Below are positions 51,103 to 61,988 of a DNA stretch of 64,000 nt, in pieces. Under the pieces are notes generated by a model. The model did not search any database. It was not told where the DNA came from and saw only the letters and a program-made list of their open reading frames with translations. The first letter of the stretch is position 1. Each line of letters begins with the position of its first letter. This DNA is from Ascoidea asiatica (Eukaryota; Ascomycota; Saccharomycetes; Ascoideales; Ascoideaceae): contig BCKQ01000002.1 in assembly GCA_001600695.1 (NCBI GenBank), positions 1,809,340 through 1,873,339 on the forward strand. Direction: 5' to 3'. Both the position numbers and the translations under genes were made by a program.

Positions 51103-52470
51103 GCGCGCTATAGATAAAATGTTATTTTTGCGTGCAATAAAAACGTATTTTGTTATGCGTGCAATAATACTATTTGTTTTTGAATGCACAGAAAGAATAA
51201 TATGCATTTAGCGCACATAATGTAATGAGCCAGAGAAAACGACCGCGACTTAACTCGTATTCTGATCTACGCCATTGCAGTATTATGTGTTATACTACTT
51301 CATTATACAGGTAACTAAATTTTCCACTTAACCCATTAACTAATTCAAATTGAATTTTCTTCTAAATTTTTTTCATTAGTGCGTGCCTTTGATAACTTTA
51401 TATAAAATTATTTCCACTTGAAAAGCCATAAAATATTTTATTTTTTAGATACAATCGAATCTCGTTAAATGAATAATAAATATTAATTATTTTTTTTATT
51501 TTTTTTACTGGCAGTCCACACTTTGATGTATTTGAATAATTTTTAAAAGAATATTTCACATTTAAATTATGAAGGATAATGCTTCTATCGAGCTTTTAAA
51601 TGACCAATGAAAACATTACTTAGAGCTCTTTCGGAGTTTATGCAAAAGTCAGAAGACATGAAATTCAATCTCGAGCAGTTGTAAAAATCAATTCAAATTC
51701 AAAATTGAAATGGCAAACCTTTTACCAAATCAAACATATATTTTCTACAATTTTGGAAGTAAATATTACTAAAAGGCTCTTCTTGTTTCATGACTGATTT
51801 AAATCATATGAATTTTTGTTGATCGTAAATTTTATACAAGGAATATTTGTTAATTTAAACTCCTTTTAAGGAGTTGTTATCACTTCAGCATCGTTACTTG
51901 CGATTAAGTAACAATTACGTGAAATCAGGTATGATTCTCATAACGTGCTCAAACAATACCGGAAGCGGCTCTTAAAGCTGACGGATTACTGTTTTAGTGT
52001 ATTGTATATTTGCATAATTATACTGTAAAATGCATCTTATTAAAATGAAAGACTTTAAAACATTATTGCGCAGATACACACCTACAGGAATGCTTACCAT
52101 ACTTATCAGAGCTGCTTTTTTTGTTTTTGCGCAAGTGATAGACACTTTTTATGTACAACACAGCATCAGTTTTCCCATAGTAAAAACTGACAAATTCCCC
52201 GGTGTGGCGTTGATATCCAAATGCCATTTCATTTTACTTTCAAGTTAACATGGCTCTTCAATTTCACAGCCACGTTACTCTTGAAACTGTTACAATCAAG
52301 AATATTTTTGACGCTCTAAAAGTGTATTTATTTACGACTATTCATTCTTTTGCGCGCATGCCCTTATAAGTTATTCTTACTGAGCGCGCGCTGCTATTAA
52401 AGCGCACTGATTTCCAACAGCGCAATTACGGTGGATTGATTGCACGCAGAAAATACAATAGTTAGCGCGC
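51103..52470. promoter_or_regulatory. Cluster of GCGCGC / TTAGCGC motifs
   Basis: In two groups: 51103-51216 (GCGCGC, two TGCGTGCAATAA copies at 51129 and 51156, TTAGCGCAC at 51208) and 52352-52470 (GCGCGC at 52352, GCGCGCGC at 52384, GCGCAC at 52402, GCGCAA at about 52419, TTAGCGCGC at 52462). Between them are two perfect palindromes at 51858-51912. CGCGC cores are bound in S. cerevisiae by the Rsc3/Rsc30 zinc-cluster proteins; a link here is inference. It lies 2-3.4 kb upstream of the Asn-rich gene at 54520. Confidence 0.5.
51858..51912. repeat. Two adjacent perfect palindromes
   Basis: AACTCCTT-TT-AAGGAGTT at 51858-51875 (8-bp arms) is followed 17 bases later by GTTACTT-GCGATT-AAGTAAC at 51893-51912 (7-bp arms). 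Each could be a stem-loop in RNA or a dimer binding site in DNA. Confidence 0.8.
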
Positions 52471-54519
52471 AAGAAGAAAAGTTAGCCCACTGCGTTGATT
52501 TTGTGTAAGCCGCTGCTCAAAGTGCTGTGTAACCTTGGACGCTTCTTTCCACGCTTTCTGCTCCAACATAACCTTACATTGATCATTTATTGATTGGTAA
52601 ACTGCTAATGGTGATATTGAGCCTGGGATTATTAGATTTCTTTAGCTCTTTTTTTGCAATTGCAAGAAGAAAATTCTTTTGGATTACTTAAGATAATTTC
52701 AATTCATTAACAAAATTTCAAAAGTTTCTGAGAATTTAAAGCTTTAGTGATTTGATGATTTGATAATTACAATTGTTTCAATATCTGAATATTTGTATAT
52801 TTGTATATTTGTATATTTGAAGTTCTAAGTACACTTCATGGAAGCATTGCGATTATTTCAAATATAAAATCATCTAAAATCCACGTAATTCAACTTTCAA
52901 ATTAGCTTTTGAATAAAAATTTTTATTTTTTAAATTGATAATTTTCTAAACTTTTTAAATCATTCTTTTGAAAGAATTCTTTAAATAAAATTTCAATTCT
53001 TTTTATAAAATAGTCTGTATCCTTCATCTATATTTTAGCTTATCTCATTGCTCATTATTCATTTTTCATTTTTCATCGTTCATCGTTCATTTTCAATCAA
53101 ATATTCAATCCAATTCAGTTAAGTTATTAATAATAAAAGAACCACAATAAAATTGAAAGAAAAAAGAACTCCTTAGATTTGATATAAACAAGAATTTCAA
53201 TATTTTTTTATATTTGAGATTTAAAAGTCAAATAATCAATTAACCTATCTAAAAACGTTATTACTCAGATTCAGATAAAAAGTAATTTTTTTCTCTGGTA
53301 ATTTAATAAATTTTTTCTTATTTCCTCTTAATATTTTCATTTATTTTTTAAAATTGTCTTAATTAATACAATTTTCAGCTAAAAATTTACCAAAAAATAA
53401 TAAAATCTTTATCCTCAATTACATACTCAAAGCCTATCAGCTCAATCAATCACACATAATTTATAAATAATTAAAATAATTCCTACATTTTACAACTTAC
53501 ATATAATATCGTATCATATTAATATTATTATTAAATCCTGGTACTATTATTTCATTGTTTAATCAATCCATTACAGATCAAAGGAGAATTAATAAATTTT
53601 AAAACTTTTTTCACTTTGCTTTTAAATCCGAGATCAAAACTAATTTTTAAACAAGAACAATAACAAGTGTAAGTATTACAATTCTATACTACAGCATATT
53701 TAAAAAAAAATAAATCATAAATTTAAAAGAAAGATATTTACATAAGATATCAAACAAAATACTTTATACTTAATACTTAATACTTAATATTCAATACTTG
53801 GTATTATTGACTGCTCATACTCTATTATTGATACTATTGGCACTATTGAAATATTTCAAATTATTCTTATCATTCTCATTACTCACATATTCAAGTTATT
53901 ATTACCATTATATTATCAATTATTATTATAATAATTATTATAATTATTATTACTAGATATATAAAGTCCATTATTATAAATATATAAACCTGATAGATTC
54001 ATTTAAAACAATCAAATAAGTTTCTTTCATACTATCACTACAATTTATTACAATTTTTTCTTAACAACCATTTTATAATTTCTTAAACAGTCAATCAACT
54101 TTTAGTTAGAACTCATTTAAGATCCAATTCTCAAATATTATTATTCATTTTCAATAAAATTTAAAAGATTATTTCTCTAATATTTAATATTTTGCATCCA
54201 ATATCTTATTACAATATTATTTAATAAAGTTTACAACTAGCTCTACTCAATCTACATAATATATCCTTATTTTTCTTTCCAGCTAATACAAAATTCAAGA
54301 AACTTTAACTATTTTCACATAATTTATATTTTTATAAATCTATTTCATAAAGTTTTTAGAATCTGTTATACACTTCAAAAGAATATAACTTATCTCATAA
54401 TTAAAAATTTAATAGTTAGTGGCCCATAATCAATAGCTTATAATCAATATTTTAAAATCGCAATTCATATTTTATAATTTATAATCTATAATTCACCATT
54501 ACAATTTATATTATAGATA
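52471..54519. promoter_or_regulatory. Long AT-rich upstream region of the Asn-rich gene
   Basis: Two kilobases without a gene. It includes a short GC-richer tail near 52495-52560, a TTTGTATA repeat at about 52792-52818, TTTTTCATTTTTCATCG-type repeats near 53053-53090 and an ACTTAAT repeat at about 53767-53790. Much of it may be an extended 5' leader. Confidence 0.4.
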
Positions 54520-56142
54520 ATGGAAGCAAATATCAATTTAAATATTCCTCTTTCTCGTCCACAAACAATGATTTTTTCTACTCCAAATAATTCAAATCCA
54601 GATTTTTTCTCTGGATTTCAGACTCCATCTAATTCTCAACAAACTTACTCCTTCAATAATAATTATATATTCAATAATACTTCAAATAATAATCCTAACT
54701 CAAATCAAAATCCAGGTATAACAATTGCCTCAAATAGTTTAAGAAGTTCAAATGCAAGTATAGCCAGTTCAGTGACTTCTTCATCAGATTGTTTAGTTGA
54801 TTATAATATCAATTTTAACCCTGTTTTTGATAAATTAATTCAATCGATTTATCAATCTCATTGTTCAAATCCAACCGCAACACCATTTAATGGTAGATAT
54901 CCACCTTCTGGTGTTGTCAGTAAAGTTGCAAAAAAAGTTTTAAAGCAATCAATTGAGAAAAAAATTCCTATGGAATATGATTCAATTAAAATTCCTTCAA
55001 AATCTCCTGAAAATTTAACAATAATAAGACAAAGATTATTATTTTTATGTAGTTCATCATTTGATGAGAATAATAATAGTAGAACTAATAGTCTTTCTTC
55101 AATAATTTCTTTTGATGCTGATCCTGATCAAACATTTTCTTTACAAAATACTGGAAATAATAATTTCAATCTTTTAAATAATTTTAATAATTTAAATAAT
55201 GGAAATACTTCAAATTCTATTAATGGTCAAATTATTGACTTTGATTCTTATAATTCAATTAATCATGCTTCATTGAATTCAATATTTGAGTTGAAAAATA
55301 TCAATCAGCAAAATATTCAACCTCCAAATGCACCATTTGCTGGATCAAGAACATCATCATTATCTTCTCGTTCTTCAATTTCCTCTTCCAATAATAATTA
55401 TTTTCAAAATGGGGCTTCATTAAATATCAACACTACTCTCAATAATAATATTAATAATAATAATAATAATTATGGTATAAACTCGGGTACTAATACTCCT
55501 ATTACAAACACAAATAATAATAATAATATGAAAAATAATTTTCAAGTCAACCCCTCATTGTATTTGAAACAATCTCAATCTCAATCTCAATCTCCATCCC
55601 GTTTACATTCACCTTCTCAACTTCAATCACAGCAATATCAACAATATCAACAATTTCAGCAATTTCAACAGCCTCAATCTCTCCAATCAGTTCAACCAGT
55701 TCAACAATTATCTCAATCTGGATCTCAATATTCCAACACTAATGATACTTCGTATTCTTCTTTAATGACCTTACAACCCGCATTAAACTCAGTTCCAGGA
55801 GGTAGTAAGAGTTCAAAAAGTAAACGAAATTCATTTATTCATACTAAGCCAATGTACTCCAATCCTAATGATGCTATTGCTGTTCCTGGGCAAAATAATC
55901 AAAATCAAAGCCAAAATCAAACTCAACAACAATATGGATCTCATAATGCAGCAATTGCTTTAGCATCTTTGAATCAACCATTTAGTTTGAATAGCCCAGC
56001 AACTGAAGATTTTTCATTTGCAAAAAATTCTAGTAATTCTACTAGTCCTAAAGGTTTGAATAATAATCAACCTCTCTATACAGCTAATTCAAGTAAGAGA
56101 AAAAGAGATAGTTTGAAGTTGAAAAGATTTGGACATCGTTAA
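54520..56142 (+). CDS. Asn/Gln/Ser-rich protein of unknown function, putative regulator
   Basis: A 540-residue protein that I cannot assign to a family. Most of it is low-complexity: Asn runs near 305-345, Gln-Ser repeats near 350-410. Two parts look conserved rather than disordered: residues about 100-178, starting NPVFDKLIQSIYQSH, passing PFNGRYPPSGVVSKVAKKVL and ending in a Leu-rich IIRQRLLFLC; and the basic C-terminus SSKRKRDSLKLKRFGHR, which could be a nuclear signal. The layout (short ordered block, Gln/Asn-rich remainder, basic tail) and the 4.8-kb upstream region suggest a transcriptional or morphogenesis regulator, but this is inference only. No catalytic motif is visible. Confidence 0.7.
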   Translation: MEANINLNIPLSRPQTMIFSTPNNSNPDFFSGFQTPSNSQQTYSFNNNYIFNNTSNNNPNSNQNPGITIASNSLRSSNASIASSVTSSSDCLVDYNINFNPVFDKLIQSIYQSHCSNPTATPFNGRYPPSGVVSKVAKKVLKQSIEKKIPMEYDSIKIPSKSPENLTIIRQRLLFLCSSSFDENNNSRTNSLSSIISFDADPDQTFSLQNTGNNNFNLLNNFNNLNNGNTSNSINGQIIDFDSYNSINHASLNSIFELKNINQQNIQPPNAPFAGSRTSSLSSRSSISSSNNNYFQNGASLNINTTLNNNINNNNNNYGINSGTNTPITNTNNNNNMKNNFQVNPSLYLKQSQSQSQSPSRLHSPSQLQSQQYQQYQQFQQFQQPQSLQSVQPVQQLSQSGSQYSNTNDTSYSSLMTLQPALNSVPGGSKSSKSKRNSFIHTKPMYSNPNDAIAVPGQNNQNQSQNQTQQQYGSHNAAIALASLNQPFSLNSPATEDFSFAKNSSNSTSPKGLNNNQPLYTANSSKRKRDSLKLKRFGHR

Positions 56143-56827
56143 AATCAATTAAATAAAGATTAAATATTTAATTTCAATATCTTGGTTTTTTGTTATCTCA
56201 TAATAATCCATCTTACTCTCAAAGAAAAACAAACACTTATCCTCACTGCTCAAAATGATATACAGTATACAACTTTTTCAATCTAATTATAAATTTAATT
56301 AAGCTTATGAGAACTTTAATTTTCTTTTTTTTTTGTTGTTTACATTTCTTGTTTATTTTTTTGTATTTTTTTCATATAATCAATTCTCACTAATAACTTT
56401 TTACTAATTTAACTTTTGACTTAACTCTTGAATGATTTTTTATTTTTTCTCATTTTTCTCTACTTATTTATATAATTTTCATTTCCTCTTTTGTTGTTGT
56501 CGTTGTTGTTTTTCTTCTCTTCACCAAAATTTACATTCTTAACACTATTATTACATACTTACTATTAGATAATCCAAAATAATTATGCCTTTTTTTTTTT
56601 TTTTATTGAAAGCTGAAGCTCAAGATACACAAAACACACTTGAATGAATTCTAAAAGTTGACGATTTTACTTCTTGGAATCTGTCTTAACACTAACTATC
56701 AATTATTTTTCAATCATGTCTTTAATTTAATTTATATACAGTTCTTAATTGCAATAATTTTCTTTTTTATCTTTATCTTATTATTTTAGTTTCGAAATTT
56801 CACTGTATCCCCAGTCTCTGCAAGTTT
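56143..56827. other. Intergenic region
   Basis: T-rich trailer of the Asn-rich gene with runs of T at 56325-56340 and 56588-56603 and GTTGTTGTCGTTGTTGTT near 56493. No gene seen. Confidence 0.45.
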
Positions 56828-57085
56828 CCCCATTGGGGGGGGGGGGGGGGGGGGGCCCACTATATACTGCCAAAAATGCGTGGTCCGGGACCATAGTAAT
56901 TAGCTAAATCATATGACATATAAAGGTAGTCCCGTTTTTAAGGGTTTAAAAGTGTTTAAAAAAATTATTTGGATTATTTTGAGGTTTTTGTTCCTGTTTT
57001 AGAAACAACGTTTACTATGTAAAGAAGAAGATTTTGAAGTGGTATTTAGCGTTTCTGGCAGTATATAGCGGTTCACCCCATTGGG
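56828..57085. mobile_element. Candidate small terminal-inverted-repeat element (MITE-like)
   Basis: Inverted arms 56857-56879 and 57049-57071 match at 20 of 23 positions (CCRCTATATACTGCC at both outer ends). They are bracketed by a 10-bp direct repeat CCCCATTGGG at 56828-56837 and 57076-57085, as a target duplication would be; 9-11 bp duplications are typical of Mutator-like elements. A run of 21 G (56835-56855) lies between the left direct repeat and the left arm. Inside is a perfect TGGTCC-G-GGACCA palindrome (56881-56893). There is no coding capacity. No second copy was found in the window. Confidence 0.5.
56835..56855 (+). repeat. Poly(G) run of 21
   Basis: An uninterrupted stretch of 21 G in an AT-rich genome, at the left end of the candidate inverted-repeat element. 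It could form a quadruplex, or its length could be a sequencing artefact. Confidence 0.9.
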
Positions 57086-57457
57086 ACTCTGGTACAAGAT
57101 ACCACCCGTACACCTGGCGACAGTACAGTCACGCGGGCTGCTCTTTGCTCTTGCGCGTTATCTCTGCCTCAGCTTCATTTTGCTTATTTTGTCTCGAGCG
57201 CTGTCAATACTCTGATATGTAATTCCAGTTGTTATTGTTCTTGGAGTTGTAGTAAGAGTTGGTGGTAGTGTTGTTTTTGCTGATTCAACTGGATCTGATT
57301 TGGCAGATATTCATAAATTAAATTATTCAATTCTTTTTCAATTAGCTTGATTAATTTTCATCTGTTTTTATTTTGATTTTATCCTCACTATTGATATTTA
57401 TTTATCTTTATTCATATTTATATTGCTTTATCTAGTAGGTGTTGCACTGCTGAAGGA
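57086..57457. other. Upstream region of the sorting nexin gene with GC-rich patch
   Basis: GC-richer DNA to about 57200 (GTCACGCGGGC near 57130, GCGCG near 57155), then an AT-rich promoter to the ATG at 57458. The short frame at 57034-57222 crosses the candidate element and is not convincing. Confidence 0.45.
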
Positions 57458-60400
57458 ATGTCATCTTCAAGGCTACAGAATCAGATTCACGATGAGGATA
57501 ATAGCCCCTTTGCTTCTTCTAATGATGAAAAACCTTTTTTGAATAATATCAATCCAAATTCCAATAATGATTTTTATAAACCTCCCAAAAATTCAGGCAA
57601 TTCAATAATAAATGAACCTGATTTAACTGCTTCACATTTATTATTCAGTAATATTAACACTTCTTCAACTACAAAAGACCTTGATCCAAAATTGTTCAGT
57701 AAAACTCAAACATATTATAAAGATAATCACAGTGATTCTCTAATAACTAAACAATCTTCATCTACTTCCAATTCATATAACGATAATTACGTTACAAATA
57801 TATTCAATTCTGATACTTCAATTAAATCTCAAAAATCTTCTTTTTCTAATAATCTTGTTAATCATTTTGAGCAAATTTCAAATAATAAAAATCTTAATCG
57901 TTCTCATAATGATGACGAACATTTAACTGAAGATGAAGCTGATATTACTTTCACTGAAGATAATTCTCATTCTCGATCTGAAAGTGGAAGTTTAAATCAA
58001 AGTCAACCACCAACTTTAACAAAAAATAATTTTTCTACTCTTTTAAATCTTACAAATGAATCCAATAAATCTAATGGATTCAATAATCCAATTACAAATT
58101 CAAAAAATGTATCTACAATTGATTCAATTGGAGCCCCTAAATCTGATTACGTATCAAATCATCCTCCTATTTCAACCGATTTTTATAATGAATATTATAA
58201 TGAAAATGGTTATACTTCAAATAAATATAATGCCGAAGAAGAAATAAGTATAAAAAATAGTATTATTTTTAATAATAATTATCAATCTGAAACTTCCTCA
58301 ATATTTACTCAAAACTCATATCATGGTAGTAATGAAAATATAAATAATTTTATGCCTCCAAATAATGATTCTAAAATTTCTAATAATTTAAATTCAAATA
58401 TATCAAAATCAAATAATCAAGTTAATAATTTCTTGAATAGAAGTGCAACAAGCATTTCAAAAATTAATTTAACTTCGAATTCAAATTCAAATATTAATGA
58501 TAATCAAATTGTAAATCCTCAGATTATAAATTATTCACTTTATAATAATTCAATTAATAATAATAGTCAAATATATTCTAATATATCACATAGTAGTATT
58601 GAAGATTTAGACAGCAATTCAAATCATAACCCTTTAGAGTTTTATTCACAATTATCTCTTCCTACTCCTCAAGAAATAATTGAAAAAAATAGAAATCAAT
58701 TAATTTCTATATCCATAAAAGCTGCTGTTCAAACAAAAGATTTCAAAAATAAAAAAATTATTGTATACATTATAAACTTCAATAACCAATTAGAAACAAG
58801 AAGAAGATATTCGGATTTTGATTCTTTAAGAAAAGTTTTAATAAAATTTTTTCCAACTTTATTGATTCCTTCAATTCCTGAAAAACATTCTTTAAAAAAT
58901 TATTTAAAAAATCCATTAAATGTTCAAAGTTCTGATTTTAAAATAATTGAAAAAAGAAAAAGACTTCTTGAACTTTTTTTAAATCGTTTAATAAATATTG
59001 AACATGTTAAATATTTTGAAGTATTTTGGAAATTTTTAGATCCAACTGTTGTTAATTTTCAAGATTTGCTAAAAATTCCTCCAATAACTTTAATTCCAAA
59101 TAATTCACTCATGGCTCCTCCTATAAATCCAATTAAGCCTAGTCCTTTTCATTCTTTATTACCTATCCCCGCTGTTAATAGTTTAAATAATTATGATTCT
59201 TTAGTTTTAGGATATAAAGAAATTTTAGCATCTCAAAGAAGAAATCTTGATTTGCAATTAAATTATTATTCAAGTACTGTTAATAATTCAAATTCAGATC
59301 ATTCTCATAATGCTTTCATTTCCCAAAATAATCGAAATAATTCACATACCTCATTTGATTCATTAGCTCTTGAAGCTACAGAACCAACTGTTGAATCAAT
59401 GGGTCCATTGGAATTTGAATTCTATTTGACTTTTAGAAGATTTGAAATTTTTAGTAAAAAAATTGTCAAAATTATTAGTCCGTTGAATAAAAGTGTTGAA
59501 AAGAAATTCGTTAGAAATATTAAAGATCTAATTTCAAATTTAAGTGATCTTGGCGCTCATTATAATGCTTTTTCTTTAGAATGGAGTTCAACAATGAATT
59601 TTGATTGTGAATTCGATAAGCCAAAAGCTCAATTAGATGAAAATTTAAGAAATTCTGAAGATTATGCTGAAAATATTGGATATCTTAATCATAAGGCATC
59701 TCCATCATACTTTAATGATGATACTTTAAGTGCCAATCCTTTTTCAAAATCAAGCGAGAATTCTTTAAATTTTTCATTAAAAGATGATCCTTTAGCTAAT
59801 AAGTTCCATACCCTATCATCGGCAATTGAAAAAATTGGTCAAGCTTTAGATAATGAATTTATTAATCTTGAAGCATTAAAGTATTCTTTTATCATTAAAT
59901 TTCAAGAGCCATTGATGGAAATGAATAAAAATATTAGAAGTTTTTTGAAAGAAGTTCTAATTTTCAAAAAATTGAAAGATCTTCAATATTTGATTATATT
60001 TAAAAAATTAATGAGATATTTCAAAAGAATTAAAGAACTTAGATTTTTAGAAGATAAAATGTCTAAATTAGATGACTTTTTGAAACAAAATTCTAAAGAT
60101 AGTAATACTTTGAGAGAAGCTTATCAAATATGGGAACAGAAAAAGTTGAAAATGAAACAACATGATGACGAAGAATCTGCTCATGAAGAAGCTGATGATA
60201 ATATACAGCATCATGATACAACCCATGATACTTCAATTTCAAATTCTCATTCAAATTCCAATGGTAATGATAATGATAATAATAATAGTAATACTATTGA
60301 TAATAATAATAGAGTTAATTCTAATTCAAATTCAAATGGAAGAAGTTCTTCGGATTCAAAAATTTCAGCATCTCTTTTAACTAACTGGAGACAATTAATT

Positions 60401-61096
60401 ATTGGAAAAAAATTTGCAAGTTCAAATCCAGAACAAATGACAAGTAGTGAAAGAAGAATTGCTATAAATAAATTACAAAAAGAAATTGAGAAATTTATTG
60501 AATTATTAAATGTATCTAAAAGGGATATAAATTTAATTAATCAATCAATTCATATAAATTTTAAAAAATTGATATCACAAACAAGATATGATATTAATAA
60601 AACTTTATTAGAATTTACAAGAATACTTTTAGTTTGGTTTAAAGAGAATTTAAAAGTTTGGGAACAAAGTAAAAATCATATTACAAATAATGTTTATTAT
60701 CTTAAATATGACTTTAAACGGGATAGAAGGATTCCTAAATATGCTCGTGATTCAGATTTACCACATGGTTTAGATCATTCTTCTAATTCAACATCAAAGC
60801 CAAATAATATAAATATCTCTGAAGATGATGCTATTGATACACCTAATAGTCAAGTTACATTTAAAGAAGAGCATGATAGTCTTACAACTATTGATAAAGA
60901 AATTGAAAGACACAATTTGCTGTTGAGTATTGAAAAGGGAAGTGATGATAAAGGAGTTAGTTCAGCTGATATAGCAAAGGGAACAAGAGATTTTGAAAAT
61001 GGAGAAGATGAAGAAGAAGATAATATCTATTATCAAGACAGAAACAGGCTTATTTTGAATAGCGATGATGATGATGATGATGATGATAATGATTGA
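57458..61096 (+). CDS. Sorting nexin of the Snx41/Atg20 family (PX + BAR-like)
   Basis: Phosphoinositide-binding protein of endosomal recycling and selective autophagy, which works with Snx4 (Atg24). Residues 1-410 are disordered and Asn/Ser-rich. The PX domain spans about 414-530: it has the RRRYSDFDSLRKVL lipid-binding segment near 447, IPSIPEK, and FWKFLDP at the end, followed by PPITLIPNNSLMAPPINP, a post-PX linker seen in Snx41/Atg20. Residues about 650-1120 are helical, including NAFSLEWS, and fit the BAR-like region, broken by a Ser/Asn-rich insert near 905-975. At 1212 residues it is about twice the length of S. cerevisiae Snx41 (625) or Atg20 (640). The choice between the two is open. 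Confidence 0.82.
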   Translation: MSSSRLQNQIHDEDNSPFASSNDEKPFLNNINPNSNNDFYKPPKNSGNSIINEPDLTASHLLFSNINTSSTTKDLDPKLFSKTQTYYKDNHSDSLITKQSSSTSNSYNDNYVTNIFNSDTSIKSQKSSFSNNLVNHFEQISNNKNLNRSHNDDEHLTEDEADITFTEDNSHSRSESGSLNQSQPPTLTKNNFSTLLNLTNESNKSNGFNNPITNSKNVSTIDSIGAPKSDYVSNHPPISTDFYNEYYNENGYTSNKYNAEEEISIKNSIIFNNNYQSETSSIFTQNSYHGSNENINNFMPPNNDSKISNNLNSNISKSNNQVNNFLNRSATSISKINLTSNSNSNINDNQIVNPQIINYSLYNNSINNNSQIYSNISHSSIEDLDSNSNHNPLEFYSQLSLPTPQEIIEKNRNQLISISIKAAVQTKDFKNKKIIVYIINFNNQLETRRRYSDFDSLRKVLIKFFPTLLIPSIPEKHSLKNYLKNPLNVQSSDFKIIEKRKRLLELFLNRLINIEHVKYFEVFWKFLDPTVVNFQDLLKIPPITLIPNNSLMAPPINPIKPSPFHSLLPIPAVNSLNNYDSLVLGYKEILASQRRNLDLQLNYYSSTVNNSNSDHSHNAFISQNNRNNSHTSFDSLALEATEPTVESMGPLEFEFYLTFRRFEIFSKKIVKIISPLNKSVEKKFVRNIKDLISNLSDLGAHYNAFSLEWSSTMNFDCEFDKPKAQLDENLRNSEDYAENIGYLNHKASPSYFNDDTLSANPFSKSSENSLNFSLKDDPLANKFHTLSSAIEKIGQALDNEFINLEALKYSFIIKFQEPLMEMNKNIRSFLKEVLIFKKLKDLQYLIIFKKLMRYFKRIKELRFLEDKMSKLDDFLKQNSKDSNTLREAYQIWEQKKLKMKQHDDEESAHEEADDNIQHHDTTHDTSISNSHSNSNGNDNDNNNSNTIDNNNRVNSNSNSNGRSSSDSKISASLLTNWRQLIIGKKFASSNPEQMTSSERRIAINKLQKEIEKFIELLNVSKRDINLINQSIHINFKKLISQTRYDINKTLLEFTRILLVWFKENLKVWEQSKNHITNNVYYLKYDFKRDRRIPKYARDSDLPHGLDHSSNSTSKPNNINISEDDAIDTPNSQVTFKEEHDSLTTIDKEIERHNLLLSIEKGSDDKGVSSADIAKGTRDFENGEDEEEDNIYYQDRNRLILNSDDDDDDDDND

Positions 61097-61490
61097 AAAA
61101 AAAAAAGCTCAAGCAAACTTTTTTATTAGTTTTGTTCAAATTTTGGTAATTATTATGTCAATTTTATTCATTTCTCAACTTTATTTTATAATTTCACTCT
61201 TAACTTTCACATTTTGATTTTCACATCATTTACTCATAATATTTTATTTTAATATTTTATTTTATTCTTTATTTTGATAATTTTTTTCCTAATTTTCTTT
61301 GAAAGAGATAGAAGCTAAACAGTTTTATATGATAATTTGTTGGACTTATAGGACATAGTTTATAGTTTATAATTCATAAAATAAGCACACGTACTGTTGT
61401 TATACTGTATGTTTTTTAATGTCTAACTAGAAGAAAAATCATATGAAAATGAAACTTCAAAAAAGAAAAATCATTTAGCTTACAAAAGGA
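61097..61490. other. Convergent intergenic region
   Basis: T-rich trailer of the sorting nexin gene, then A-rich trailer of the gene opposite. Nothing else seen. Confidence 0.5.
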
Positions 61491-61988
61491 TCAATAATCT
61501 AAATCTATATTATTTTGATTTATTTGATTTCTTTTATTATTTACAGAATAAGAGTTATTCTGAAAATTGATATTATTAATCCCATTTGAATTTTGTTTTT
61601 TATTTATGTTGAAATTTGAGCTTGAATTTGAATTTTGATTTAAACCCAAATCTAAATCTAAGATGATTTCATTACCATTTGATTTTAATTTATTTGAAGT
61701 GATTTTATTATTGTTTTCATTTGAATTTAGATAATTAGAATACATTGATGTATATTCATGAAAGATATTAGTTAAATAGTTTTCTTTAACATTTGTGTTA
61801 GTTGGATTTTGATTTTCTTTTAAATTCGAATTAAAATTTATCTTATCATTTAGATGATCGATTTGATTATCAATTTGATGATTATTTTGATCAATTAAGG
61901 ATATTCCATTAGAATTAGTAACATTGCTTAAAGAATTTTCATTCATTTTAATTTGTTTATCGATGATAATTTCATTGAAATTTTCCAT
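61491..61988 (-). CDS. Asn-rich hypothetical protein
   Basis: A 165-residue frame with a good ATG. About a quarter of the residues are Asn. The most complex part is ENYLTNIFHEYTSMYSNYLN near 70-90, which could be a short amphipathic helix; the rest is disordered Asn/Ser/Lys sequence. No signal peptide or membrane segment. I recognise no family. A chance frame of this length is possible in such AT-rich DNA, but the regular codon pattern (AAT, GAA, TTA) resembles the neighbouring genes. Confidence 0.45.
   Translation of the reverse strand: MENFNEIIIDKQIKMNENSLSNVTNSNGISLIDQNNHQIDNQIDHLNDKINFNSNLKENQNPTNTNVKENYLTNIFHEYTSMYSNYLNSNENNNKITSNKLKSNGNEIILDLDLGLNQNSNSSSNFNINKKQNSNGINNINFQNNSYSVNNKRNQINQNNIDLDY

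Noticed and set aside
52030-52248. 72-codon ATG frame in the 4.8-kb desert
   Set aside because: No recognisable features, hydrophobic AT-driven composition and no supporting context.
57034-57222. 62-codon frame with several Cys and Trp
   Set aside because: It runs through one inverted arm of the candidate element and its flanking repeat; the Cys are not arranged as a metal site and no ATG context supports it.
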